Shown: in pieces, positions 12,066 through 23,320 of the stretch
Position numbering within the stretch: position 1 is the first letter of the stretch
Layout: each line of letters starts with the position of its first letter
Origin: Promerops cafer
Taxonomy: Eukaryota; Chordata; Aves; Passeriformes; Nectariniidae
DNA: 64,000 bases
Assembly: GCA_013398275.1 (NCBI GenBank)
Contig: VZSE01002207.1
Location: 186,001 to 250,000, forward strand
Reading direction: 5' to 3'
Notes under the pieces: generated by a model
Database searches by the model: none
Seen by the model: the letters and a program-made list of their open reading frames with translations, nothing else
Told to the model about the DNA's origin: nothing
Made by a program: the position numbers and the translations under genes

Positions 12066-12233
12066 ATAAAAGGAACAGGCTCCCCAGGAAAGTGACCACA
12101 ACAGCAAGCCTGCCAGAGTTCAAGAAGTGTTTGGACAACACTCTCAGGCACAGGTGGGATTCCTTGCCCTTCCTGTGCAAGGCCAGGACTCGATGATCCT
12201 TGTGGTTCCCTTTCAAATTAGGGTATTCTATGA
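12066..12233 (+). mobile_element. CR1 LINE 3' fragment, divergent subfamily
   Basis: Sense-strand CR1 with the variant tail found in subfamilies reading ggctccccaggaaagtgacc, then gagttcaagaagtgtttgga, then cgatgatccttgtggttccc and a final tattctatga. It clearly differs from the majority type here. Confidence 0.88.
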
Positions 12234-13779
12234 AAAGGTGAGGAGAGGTTGGACCCAGCCCAAGAGCAACATCCAGACTGCAGGGTGCTGGCTGGATTGT
12301 GCTGATCACTCAGACCCTCCCCAGCTGCCCCCAGATCCCAGGTCATGCCCAAGGGAGTGCACCAAGCCCCAGTGTGGGTGTAACCCCGGGCTTACCACAG
12401 CAGGGGTTTTGCCAGCACTCCCAGCTTCATGCACACAGCCCTGGTGAGCCACGCTGCATTAACCAAGAAGCAGGGGAAAGCTCCAAAGGCTGTCACCCTC
12501 TCCTGCCTTTCCCAGCAGCTTATCCAGGTAACCTTTTAACTAAAGGCACCAAAACCATCTTTTCTTCTTTTCCTTAGTGCATACACTGGGTTATTTTCTA
12601 TCCCACAACCACATTGGGAACCTGCAGCTCTCAGATAGCACTGCAGCAGCCACCCTGGGAGATTTATTGGGGCAGCCAGCTCTCGGTTTCCCTGGTCACC
12701 CTCTGAGGATTTACAGCCCCTGTGCACTGAGAATGAACAAAGACCTGCTGCTCCTCATCAGAGACCTTATGATCGTGTCCGTGGGGAGGAGGCTCCAAAG
12801 CTAGATAACCTTTGGGAGGAGAAAGAGCCATTCCTGGATGTAACAGGAGAGACAGGCGGGAAGAAAAGAATCCGCAGTGCTCTGGGAAATCTCTGAAAAT
12901 GAAGCTGGGAGTTTGCAATATTTGTAAGGGTGGAGAGGAAAGGTTAGTCATGGGGCAGCAGGAGCAGGTTGGTAGCAGAGCTTGTTCATGTAAATTTGGC
13001 TTCTGGGCCGATTTTCTCTTGGTTGGGACATAATTAAAAGTGGTTTCTGCACAGGATCCAAGTTCCAGCTCCTTCTTCTATCTACAGAGCCCGGGGTGCC
13101 TTGAGACCTGCACCAGCAGCTCCTGTTTTGAGTGGGCTGCACTCTGTGACACACAGCTATGAGGCACCTACAGGCATCTTCTGCAGTAGAAAAGGCTGAT
13201 AAACTTCCAAAGGATTCTCTGGAGCCCGTGCACTTTGCCCTTCCATCTGTGCTGGGGCTCTGATCTCCCTGTAACCAGGAGCACTACCAGCAACACTTCT
13301 AACAGACTTGGCCTCCGAGCTGTGATCTCTGTGTTTTTCCTCCCAGCTTGCCCCGAAGGAGAGGCATGAGACTTGCACTCAGCCAGTGCTTCATCCTGCT
13401 AATGGATCTGACCATGGACCCCACACAGCTGTTTACTGTACCCTTCGTGATGGAGAAAGGAGGGTAAACAGTCATTACTATGCAGATTTCAAAGAGCTGC
13501 ATCTGTGCCTGGCTTTCTGCTTTGTTTGGTGACATCTTCACTGGACAAAGTGGAGTTTTTTTCCTTAACTCTTACATTAGCAGGGGAAGTATGAATTTGT
13601 TGTGATAGTAGTTGTCATATGCACAAAAAACAACAACAACAAAAAAGAAACGAAAAGCTACCAAACAAATAGTAACACAATTCCCTGGGCATGAAGATTC
13701 TGCATCTCAGCAAGTGGCTTCCTGGAGGAATATATCCACAAAGGATTAAACTCCCATCCTAATTAGAAGGGAATCTCTT
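12234..13779. other. No gene recognised; a weak exon-like site
   Basis: A pyrimidine-rich acceptor (tcttttcttcttttccttag, ending near 12,577) precedes about 75 open codons ending at 12,804, without domain or donor support. A (CAA)n-like A-rich tract lies at about 13,622-13,656. Confidence 0.35.
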
Positions 13780-13985
13780 TGAGACAACCTTTCCTACAAA
13801 GGAAACAAAAAGGCAGCGCTGACACATCTAATGCATATATTAACACTAAAGACATGGAAATTAATTGGATTTATTACTCTCACAGCTGCAAAGATGGCTC
13901 ATTTCTAAGTTTATTTTACAGAAAGTGGCAGGAGGAGTGGGATTTAATAGTCAGCTCAGTTAAGCTAATGAGCCAAAACTAATGG
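13780..13985. promoter_or_regulatory. Candidate conserved non-coding element
   Basis: AT-rich, motif-dense block including ctaatgcatatattaacact and ggaaattaattggatttatt, then gctaatgagcc at its right side. No long open frame and no repeat signature. Confidence 0.3.
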
Positions 13986-15540
13986 TCTCTTCTTGTTTGG
14001 AGGCCCCAGCTCAGTGGAGCACCTGAGCCTGTGTGTGGCTCTCAGTGTGGTGACAGTCCAAGGGACCCCTGGCATCTGCTGGAATGTTTGCTGATGAGTA
14101 GGACATGCACAGATGCTTAAGGTCTGGGAGGAAGAGGAAGCATCTTTCCCAATGGCAGCCAAAAACAATGGGAGGATCAGTGGGGATCAATCCATGATAT
14201 AATTTCTGTCCAGAAGAAATGCTCCAGAGAGAAAAAAACAATGAGAAACTCTGTCCATTCCCAACCAGGTTAGTTTTCTGCTAATTTACCAAGCCTAACC
14301 ATCTTTCCAAGAAGCTGGATCCATTCCAAAAGAAAGCCACAGCTACCTCGAGATGGCTCCAGTAGGTAGGACACAGACAGGAAGGCAGGAGCTCAGCTGC
14401 AGCTCAATACTGGCACCAGTGTCCCTAAATCTCAGCCTCTCTCATGTTTTCTAGGCTGCATCACTTGAAAGGATGTTAAAAGGGTTTCCAAAGGAGCTCT
14501 CAGAGATCTCTCCTCTCCTGTAGATGAAGAAAAACAGAAGACTTTTGATGGGAAAACTGAGCATGGAAATAGCAAAGTGAGTGTTGTTTACAGAGCACTT
14601 ACCTCAACCCTCCATGAGAGGATTTGGAGGATTTTGGTAGCTTCCTTCCCAAATTAGAAACCAATTTTCTGAGGTAAAGGCAGGCTGCCTTGGGCAGGGA
14701 GGTGTTAAACTAACAACAAAAGGGAAAGGTGCAAAGAGGGAACAAATGGAAACTCATTTAGCACATAATGAAGGTGCTGAGAACAAAATTAATCAAAGCA
14801 AAGAAGGAAGTGGAGAAAAATACTTTCATCCCCTATTCACCAAAGGTAGGTCCTGGCTAATAAACAGGAATCTCTGTTGTACAGCAAAAATTTGGCCTAG
14901 CTGGAAAGGTGGAAACCTTGGTGGGAAGCTCATTGGAGTGTTAAAACCATGGCTTTTAGGGAGGCTGAAGTGGGGATAAGATCGGGACCTGTTAGAAATG
15001 GGATCATGAGCATCCAGGTCATCGGACTCAGTAGTAAATGAATCTGAAAATTGATGGCTCAATCATCTAAAATACCAAGTACAAAATAGACCAGCCAGTG
15101 TCTGCAGTGGAGCACAAAATCAAACCTGTGAACCATCTGAACATCCCCCCGAGCAGCTGCCAAAGGCAAGGAGGGGAAAAGGGCCAGATTGTCACGGGGA
15201 AACTTCAAATGGAGCAAATCTGCAGGAAAGCTGCCTCCAGCACGGAGACAGGCGCCGTGTTTGTGAGGGATGATGGTGATTACTTGCTATCTCAAAAGAA
15301 CTCACACATCCAACAGGGGAGAACTGTGGATCAGACCTTTTTTCTTGGCAGATACAGAGAATTTGATCACAGCACTGAAAACACACAGTAGCTTAGGTGG
15401 GAAGTGATTGCCACTCGAAAACATTTGTTATGTGCAGATGGAATAAAATCAAACTCAGTCAGACATTGCCTTGCTGCTCTCTCAGGCTGCTGTTACCAAC
15501 CTGAAAACAATCATGAGCTGAGTTCAGAGTAAAAATTTAA
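13986..15540. other. No gene or repeat recognised
   Basis: Mixed-composition sequence. An acceptor-like stretch on the minus strand near 14,230 precedes an open frame without recognisable content. Confidence 0.4.
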
Positions 15541-15709
15541 ACAGAAAAAAAAAAACCGAAAAAAACCCCCCAAAAAAACCAAAAAACAAACCCAACCCCC
15601 CCACCAAAAAAAACCCACCCAAAACCCCCCTCAAAAACAAAAAAAACCCAAACAAAAACAAAAACAACCAAAAAAACCCCAAAAAAACCCAAACAAACAA
15701 AAACCCCCA
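15541..15709. repeat. A/C-only low-complexity tract
   Basis: About 165 bases made almost entirely of alternating A runs and C runs, for example aaaaaaaccccccaaaaaaa. Beyond 15,560 I find one T and no G. The complement is therefore runs of G separated by runs of T. The 65-79 codon minus-strand frames across it are poly-F/G/V artefacts. Confidence 0.95.
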
Positions 15710-17699
15710 GACAAATTCCAAGAATGATAATAGGGAATATTGAAGAACATTCCTCTATAGTGACCAAAAGCCACAATCTGACAAGTGAGGGACTGTTCTA
15801 GTGATTAAAACAATACCTCTTCATCAAGAGGAGAACAGAGAGATCTTTTATCAACAAATGGGGGGCAGAGATGCTGAAGGCAGTGAGTACAAATCCAAAG
15901 GTAGGATCTATAGATCATCCATGTGGGAAACAGAAGGGTAGGAGACAGCCAAGAGAATTAGGGCAATTGCAGCAATTTTTTTAAAAGTACAGGAAGCTTC
16001 TTGTTTTCCATGTGGGGGGCAATAGCCCTGCAGAAAAGGCAGCAGCAGAAAAGCAGCAATTTTTGTGTATGTCCTTTGAAAACAGCCAGAGGGTGAAGTG
16101 ACATCACCTGGGGCTGATGGCAGAGCTTTCCCCCCAGAGGGAAGTAGGGTGATCATTAGGCAGAGATCAGATATTTTTAAATAAAGGGGTTTGTCCAACC
16201 TGCAGCAAGGCAGGACTGTCGGTGCTGGGCTTTTGCCTTCCAGTTTCCCCTTGATGCTTTGCTAACAGAAGCAACTCTGGGAATTCCCATGCAGAGGAGA
16301 GGCCAGAAAGTGTGTGAGGTAACACTGGGTAACAGCAACAGGGGTGCAACACCTAAAACACTGGGAGTAGCCTTCCAGTAAATCTCTCCCCCATCTCCAC
16401 TGGTAGTTATGAGCCAGTTGTGCCATTGGCAAGCAGATCTTTCCTGTCCTCCTAAAGAGCAGCAGGATTGGCCTCCTGGATCCCAGAGATTAAATCTCAG
16501 GAGGAGCCTGGGCTGTTGTTGCTGGATACTGCCCTTGGAGCAGCAAGAAGGACCAGGGCACTGGGTGGGACAGGATCTTGCAGACACTCCCCTACAGCTC
16601 CTGGGCTTGAGACTCACTGTGGGATCAAGAGTTTGCCTTTCCAGCTGGACACTCCCAAACCCACCTCATCTGGGTTTGTTAACAGATTGCTTATTGCCAA
16701 TCCGGTTTAGAAAGTCACTACAAATAATGCTCAGCCCCTTCCCTGCTCTTCAGCAGAGCTGCAGCCCTTCAGGGAGCTCCCAAAACATCCTCAAGTTACC
16801 AGAAAGGCAGAGTCAGTCATGAAACCTTTTACTGATGCAGACAGATCCAGAGCACAGGTGAGCCCAGGGCAGCTCAGTGAGCACACGGCCAGGCTCACTC
16901 CCAGGACAAGGCACCACTCTGCTCCCTAGCTCCTGACTGGAGCCACCTTCCCAAGAGGCAGATCCTCTTTTCAAAGTGGGGGACTGATGGCTCAGGTCAC
17001 TGCTGTGGAGGATAGTGGCCATCCTGCTGTTGACCCACAAAGCTGTTCCCATTCCCACTGCAGCTGCATGGAAATCAGCTCATGTAAACACATCCCACAG
17101 GCCACTGTTGGCTCAGCTGTCAGCAGCTGAGCTGCCCCACTCGTGGCACATGTGGAGAGGCATCACCAGTTGGTATCTTCACCTTCCAGTGCCTTACAAA
17201 AGTAAGGAAATCTACGGAGAGGCAGAGATCTGATGTATTTGTGGTGAGACAAGGCTCTAAGCAATGTCCACACACACCCACCTCCACTTTCCCAGAAAAC
17301 GCCTGTTACACCACTACAAAAAATCCTCATTTATTGACTGTTAATGAAAGCATTCTTCCAAGAGGTGGGAAGGAGCAGGAAGGCTGATGAGCCCAGCCCA
17401 GCTCACCAGAGCCAGAGATGTGGGACGTGCAGTGCCAAGCAGCGATTGATGCCACGTGAGCAGCCCTGAGCCAGCAAACAGAAGAGACCTGGGATGGGGA
17501 AAGAGGAGTGTAAATCCCTGCAGTGCATAGCCAGGGCCTGGAAAAAAAATTTAGGACAAAAAGTGAAGGGCAAAGCTTGAGTCCACCCTGAACCCACCAT
17601 AAAGAGTCCGCCATGAACCCACCACACTCCTAATGCTGCTGGCCCTGGTGCATCAGCCCTTTTTACCCCAGACTGCTATCCAGCAAGGGAACAAGTCAA
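15710..17699. other. No gene or repeat recognised
   Basis: Several open frames of 60-146 codons lie on both strands (such as minus 16,177-16,617), with no domain and no consistent splice signals. Confidence 0.4.
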
Positions 17700-18110
17700 T
17701 GGAATAACCTACTCCAGATTCATTACTGTCAGCTCACTCAGAATTATGTGTATTAATGACCAGATTATATCTGTTTATATAATACAAATTACCACAGAGT
17801 GACTGCAAGCATTGAAACGCTCCTTGTCTGTTTGACACACATAAATAATGGAGGAGCTCACGCTGCATTTGGTACACATGACTAACCTTTTATCCCTGGC
17901 ACCCCAGTGCAGGCTGGAGAGACGACTCGGGTTTCAAATTCCTCGCTCCAGCTGTCATTAGTGTTGGCCAATCGGCAGCTAATTGATGTCCTTGTTGGAC
18001 ATTATTTTATTAGTCAGGCCTGGTGAGCATCAAGTGGAATTTTAATGCCCTTCTATCCTTGGCTCCACGTGGCCCCGAGTGTTAAGGCTTGTAAATAATT
18101 AACTGCACCC
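17700..18110. promoter_or_regulatory. Candidate conserved non-coding element, the strongest in the window
   Basis: About 400 bases of motif-dense sequence. Examples are tcagaattatgtgtattaat, ggccaatcggcagctaattg (CCAAT box next to TAATTG), cattattttattagtcagg and cttgtaaataattaactgc. It has no open frame or repeat signature and looks quite unlike the GC-richer flanks. Such blocks often act as developmental enhancers, but that is inference. Confidence 0.4.
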
Positions 18111-18285
18111 CAAGAGTTTTAGGAAAGGGTGAATAAGTTGTCCTGGAGGTTCAGGCTGCTCCAGCCCTCCCTGGGCTGAGCTCTCCATGGGCTATAAGGA
18201 GCCACCCAGACCTCAGGCCCTCAGTGATGGTTCACACCATCCTTGGGTGTGGATGGACCTCTGGGGACCTGCCATGGGGGAGAGG

Positions 18286-18366
18286 GAGAACTCTGCATTT
18301 GTTCTCAAACAGAGCCCCCGGGGCAACAGCATGATGCAAAAAATAAATAATTTAAAATCAAACCTT
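18286..18366 (+). repeat. 81-bp exact direct repeat, copy 1
   Basis: Starts gagaactctgcatttgttct and ends aatttaaaatcaaacctt. It is identical, base for base, to 19,015-19,095, 729 bases away. Its last six bases are also the first six of the hairpin at 18,361-18,397. It does not match CR1 or the LTR candidates. Confidence 0.97.
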
Positions 18367-18397
18367 CTCTCTTTGCAAACAGCAAAGAGAGAAGGTT
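18361..18397. repeat. Perfect 16-bp hairpin, 5-base loop
   Basis: aaccttctctctttgc (18,361-18,376), loop aaaca, then its exact reverse complement (18,382-18,397). It is located at the right end of repeat copy 1 and absent from copy 2. Confidence 0.97.
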
Positions 18398-19014
18398 CAA
18401 ATGAGGGTTCCGTGCATAAAGCTGTGCCACGCTGCCCGGTGCTTGTGGCTGCACCAAAAATCCATCACTGCATCGGGCTGTCCCCAACATGTGGTGAGGA
18501 ATAAAGGATTTTCACACCCTGCTGTGAGCTTCTGCCTTGTCTGAATCCCCACGTGCCGGGTCACCGAGGGGTTGGGGCTCAGTGGTCACGGCACTTCTGG
18601 GCCAGGGCACTGAGCACCATCCCCAGCTGGGGACCCAGGGCACAGTCAGGCCCCTCTGGAGTGTGGGCAGGGAGCTTTTGCTGTTGCATGTTGCCTCAAA
18701 AACACTGGCCTTTTTTGTTCTGCTTTTTGCTTTAAAACTGGCTAAATAACCTGAAATTTGAGACTTGTAAATCAGGGACAAAAAAAAATATTTTAAGTGA
18801 AACGTTGGGAATTACTTACTTTTTAAAATTTCATCAATTTTTTTTTTTTTAATGATTTTTAGCAGCACTGGGAAGTCCACCCTAAGCTCAGACCTCCTGA
18901 GCTCACTGCTGGCAGACCATTCCCCGTTGATCTCTTGAGATTTCTCCCCTTCCTTTCCCTCCTCTACCCATCACTCTGTAACTCCTCTGGGACAGGAATT
19001 GTCTGTTCCTACAT

Positions 19015-19095
19015 GAGAACTCTGCATTTGTTCTCAAACAGAGCCCCCGGGGCAACAGCATGATGCAAAAAATAAATAATTTAAAATCAAACCTT
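19015..19095 (+). repeat. 81-bp exact direct repeat, copy 2
   Basis: Identical to 18,286-18,366. Flanks differ on both sides (tacat before, gatcaatctc after), so the duplicated unit is exactly delimited. Confidence 0.97.
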
Positions 19096-19184
19096 GATCA
19101 ATCTCATGAGATCCCTTCTCCAGCCCTGCTTAGGTACTGCACGGGCTTTTCCAGGAGCTGAGTAAAAAATGAACAGGCAACTCG

Positions 19185-19345
19185 GGCACACCAGGCTATT
19201 CATACATTAGGCAATAATTATAATGTATATTAACTGCCTGGGTGTTGAAAGAGTCCCAGCATGAGATTGCTTCCCTAATAGGAGACAGGAGTGATAAAAG
19301 ACAGTAATAGATTGCCTTTCAGATGTGGAATTAAAAGCAGCAGCT
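19185..19345. promoter_or_regulatory. Candidate conserved non-coding element
   Basis: AT-rich block with cattaggcaataattataat, gtatattaactgcc, and further right gcagctcattagattattt. It lies about 90 bases beyond repeat copy 2 and has no open frame. Confidence 0.3.
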
Positions 19346-21095
19346 CATTAGATTATTTTTTTTTCACAGCCTCTAATCACAAGTAGTTTCTTTTCAAGTC
19401 AGATTTCCATTTCCAAGGCTAAGCTCGGCAACACAAACAGAAATTAAAGAGGATGGGGGGTCCTATTCTGACCTCTCCAGGATCACAGGAAGGGAGAGTA
19501 ACTGAGCTCAGCTCAGCAGTGCTGCCCAGCCCACCTAGGCAGCTTTCTGAAGAGACTATCATCAAAAGATCAGGATTTGGCAGCTTTTTTTTTTGCTTTT
19601 TTCTCCTTTTAAAAGGTAGCTGCAGCCCCTACATTTCCTTTTTTTTTTTTTTTTTAAGAGATAGCCTAGAAGATAAAGCTTTTGAATTAGACCAATCAAA
19701 CAAAAAAATGAAGTTACTTCAAAGCAGTGGCAGAGATTCCTAAAAAACTGACATTTCCACTTACTGATCCAGTTTGTCTCTAGCAAGGAATGCTTTCCAG
19801 ACAACTTTGGCTCCTGTTTTTAAAAGAAAAGTATAGAAAGCAGGAGAAGAAAGAGCTGGATTTTTGCTGAGCTGGGAAGCACAGTAAATAACATTCATTA
19901 GGTTCTCCCAGACAGTTTTAATGACTCAGAGTTTTAAATCGTTCATTCAACATCTTTACAGGCCAAAATATAGTAAGGTTTCAAACTCAAATCCTTTGGC
20001 AGGAGCTGCATAATCCATAAAACATTTCAAGGGCAGGAATACAGGGGAGAGTCAAAGAGGTATAAAATTAGGCCGGGAATGGTGTTGCTGGTCAAATTTC
20101 ATCTTAATCAGCAGCAAAGTGTGATTTTATCGGTATTGCTGGCACCTAAAAATAAAGAAGTCTGGAGCACCTCTGTTTGCCACCCCCAGAGCCAGGACAG
20201 GCACAGCCACAGGCACATTTTGGCTGCCAGGCATGGGTTAACCAGGTTCCCCCATCCCTGTTTTTAGTAGCCGAGCTCTTTAACACAGATGGAGGCTTGG
20301 ATCCAGCAGCACAAAAGCTGCATTTTTTTCTACTGTTCTGTCCACTACAGCCTGGATGGGAAATGAGCTCTTCAGCAGATGAGGGTCTACACAAGGTTCA
20401 TGCAGGAATCCAGGCCTGGGGTTTAGGGCTAGCTTAAGGCTCCAAAAGTGGCATGATCCATGTCCCTTGGGAGCAATCCTTCCAAGTGGGGTGCCAGTGC
20501 TGCTGGTCCTGGCAAGCAGGGGAGCTTGGCCAGCTGGGAATTGTCTGTGGAAAGTGAAGGCAAAGCCCTGCAGCTTGGTCACAGCTGTCCTTGAGGAGCA
20601 TGAGGATGCAGGGAGAGCCTGGGAGCTTTTCTGGAGCCAAGGGGCTGGTTTTGGGAGCATGCCTATGGGGTATGGTCACTGAAGTCCATCCCCTTGCCCA
20701 GCTCACTAGCTTGAGGTTGGTTATGGTGTTTTTTCCTGCCCTCAGCATGCTGTGGTGCCAGCTAAAGGGAGTTTTCAGGGTGGTTTAGCACCTGAACAGG
20801 GAGAAAAGTGAAGCCCAGAGCCCAGCAGGGCCATCACCCACAGGAGCCCTTCTGGCTGATGGGAGATGCAAGCTCATGTGCTGCAGATCTGGCAGCAGCA
20901 GCAAGTGGTGACCTGGACCAGGTGACACCAGCTCTGCCACAAGCCAGAGCCCCCAGACTGACCCACGGTGTCACAGCCTGCAGCCATCCCTGGATCCCAG
21001 CTGTGCTGGTGTGGGGGAGAGAGACCTGCAGCAACTGAGCTGGGCTGCTCCCAGAGAAGGATCTCCACCCTCCCACCCTATTGCAGCACCTGGCA

Positions 21096-21132
21096 GGGAG
21101 GGAGCAGTGAGGGAGCAGGGAGGGAGCAGGGT
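21096..21132. repeat. gagggagcag short tandem repeat
   Basis: About three imperfect ten-base purine-rich units in a row. Confidence 0.7.
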
Positions 21133-21208
21133 CTGGCCTGAGAGGGATGGAGCAATTGTGGTGGGGCATTAAAGGCAGCATCATTTGGCCCAGGAGCTGT
21201 TTATAGGG

Positions 21209-21231
21209 ACACACACACACACACACACACA
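21209..21231. repeat. (AC)11 microsatellite
   Basis: Uninterrupted ac dinucleotides. Confidence 0.97.
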
Positions 21232-22823
21232 GCAGGGCCCCTGGGGAAGAGCAACCTGTGGGGGGGATTTTAAGGAAAGCTTTCAGCATTTTGGGAACTG
21301 GAGAAGCCAGGGGTGCTGCAGAGGCACCAGCTCATCTGGGGATGGCTGAAGCTGAGCTGACCTTTGTAATTTTGGTGTGAAAGCGCTTGGGGGGAGCGTG
21401 GTCAGGGCCCAGACCTCACCTCCAGCAGTGTAAATCAGGAGTGGACTCAGAGCCATCCCTCTGCAGGGGCAGGCTTTGCCCGGGGTGATGGGAAGCAGGG
21501 AAGATGCTTTTCTGTGCCTTGGTTTGACAAACACGGAGTTGTGGTTAAGGAGACACCCAGGAGAGCCCTGCGGGGGGAAGGAAGGGAACCCGCAGGATTT
21601 CCCGTTTGTCAGCCACATCCACCTCCTCCATCCCCACTGTCAGACAAGAGAGGGTTTGCAGGAAGGTGCTGTGGCCTGGGCAGGAAGGGGATTTCGTCCC
21701 TATCACCCCACACCACGGCACATGTCGCTGCTTTCCCTGGAGCAGAGGAGCTCTGCCTGGAGCAGGTGTGCAGCTGCCTGCGGGTTATGCAGTGCTCACC
21801 TGCTGGAGATCAAACCTGGGGGCAAAACCAAAAGCCCACCCACGAACCCAGAGCCACACTCCAGCCTGGCTCTGCTTCCCAGCTCCGTTTGTTCCTCTGG
21901 AGGCAAAAGGCTCAAGCCCTTTGACCATTTACTTCCCAGAAATAGGACCAGGTCCTAAAAGAAGCCATTAACCCCCCTCCAAAAAGTCCCCTCGGATTCA
22001 TTTTTGTTGCTAAATATTCTCTCCCTGCTCCCCCTTCCTCCTGGCATCCTGTTGCATGGAGAACTTGAGCACATAAAAATGCACAGCTGAAAATGAAGCA
22101 TCCCCCCAAGAAAACCAGGAAACCAGCCCAGGAGTGAGCCCTTCCCTTTGCTGCTCCATGTGCTAAATCCACTGGAGATGAGCAGCTCAGACCAAGAAAC
22201 CCCAGGAATTCCCACTCCCTCTCTCTCTTATGATTACCCAACCCCGCTACAAGCAGGCAATAAAATCCTGCAGCCAACATGAACAAAATTAGATCAATTC
22301 CATGGCTTCACTTCCGCTTTAGACCTTATCAAATCACTCCTCATCCTAAGGATCCTGGGGAATAGCTCTTTACGGGGAGAGCACAAAATCAAATTAAAGA
22401 TTCATTCAAATTAAAAGGTTCAATTTTGAAAGAGGCAGAGCCAGGCCAGAAGGAGCTGAGGAAAGTATTTTTTAATGAGCTCAGTGGCAGGAGTATCTTT
22501 AATAATAGATCTGATGGGGGGACCCTGGAACCAGGCAGCACACGAGGCCTTTCCCTCCTCGCTGGGATAAACCAAAGGTGTCCCTACACACTGGTGTTGG
22601 CAATGGTCCCTCTGAGCCCCAGATTAAATTTTGTTGACCAGAAGAAAAATGTGGCATCAGTCTTTTGGACTGGCTGAGCCAACAGCACAAGGGAGAAAGC
22701 CCCTAAGAGAAAAAGGCAAGATAATAGTTGTGAAAGAAAATTAGTTCTCTGGTAGGATGAGACCTCTGGTAAATTGGCTGTGATCCTTCCTGGCTCTGAT
22801 TTGAGAACAAACCCAGCAAGACA

Positions 22824-23320
22824 ATCAGAGAATCACAGAATGGTTAAGATTGGAAGGGACCTTAAAGACCATCTAGTTTCAACCCCCTGCCATGGGCAGG
22901 GACACCTTCCACTAGATCAGGTTGTTCCAAGCCTCGTCCAACCTGGCCTGGAACACTTCCAGGGATCCAGGGACAGCCTCAGCTTCTGGGGGCAATCTGT
23001 GCCAGGGCCTCCCCACCCTCACAGGGAAGAATTTCTTTCTAAAATCCAATCTAAACCTACACCCTTTGAGTTTAAAGTCATTTCTCCTTGTGTGGTCACT
23101 CCATGCCCTTGTCCAAAGTCCCTCTCCAGCTCTCTGCAGCCCCTTGAAGCACTGGAAGAGGCTCTGAGGTGTCCCCAGAGCCTTCTCTTCTCCAGGCTGA
23201 GCAGCCCCAGCTCTCAGCCTGTCTCCAAAGCAGAGGAGTTCCAGCCCTCGGAGCATCTTTCCTCCATCAGGTCCATGTCCTTCTGATTTTTGGGACCCCA
23301 GAGCTGGATGCAGCACTCAA
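22824..23320 (-). mobile_element. CR1 LINE 3' fragment, longest copy (about 500 bp)
   Basis: Inverted CR1 extending from the octamer end (agagaatcacagaatggtta) through aagaatttctttctaaaatc, ccagagccttctcttctcca and gaccccagagctggatgcag. The last segment lies deeper in the element than any other copy here reaches. The 170-codon plus-strand frame across it is an antisense artefact of CR1. Confidence 0.96.

Larger units (their letters stand above)
19346..22823. other. No gene recognised
   Basis: GC-richer DNA with overlapping open frames up to 160 codons on both strands (plus 21,476-21,958, minus 20,834-21,289). None has a recognisable domain, and both strands are open together, as expected from base composition. 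A good acceptor at about 20,349 (tttttttctactgttctgtccactacag) precedes a short open segment ending with a weak donor near 20,394. Confidence 0.4.

Noticed and set aside
15524..15776. Minus-strand frames rich in F, G, V and L that look like membrane proteins
   Set aside because: They are simple translations of the A/C low-complexity tract.
22774..23286. 170-codon plus-strand open frame
   Set aside because: It lies almost wholly in the antisense of the CR1 copy at 22,824-23,320. The same translation recurs in the antisense of other CR1 copies.
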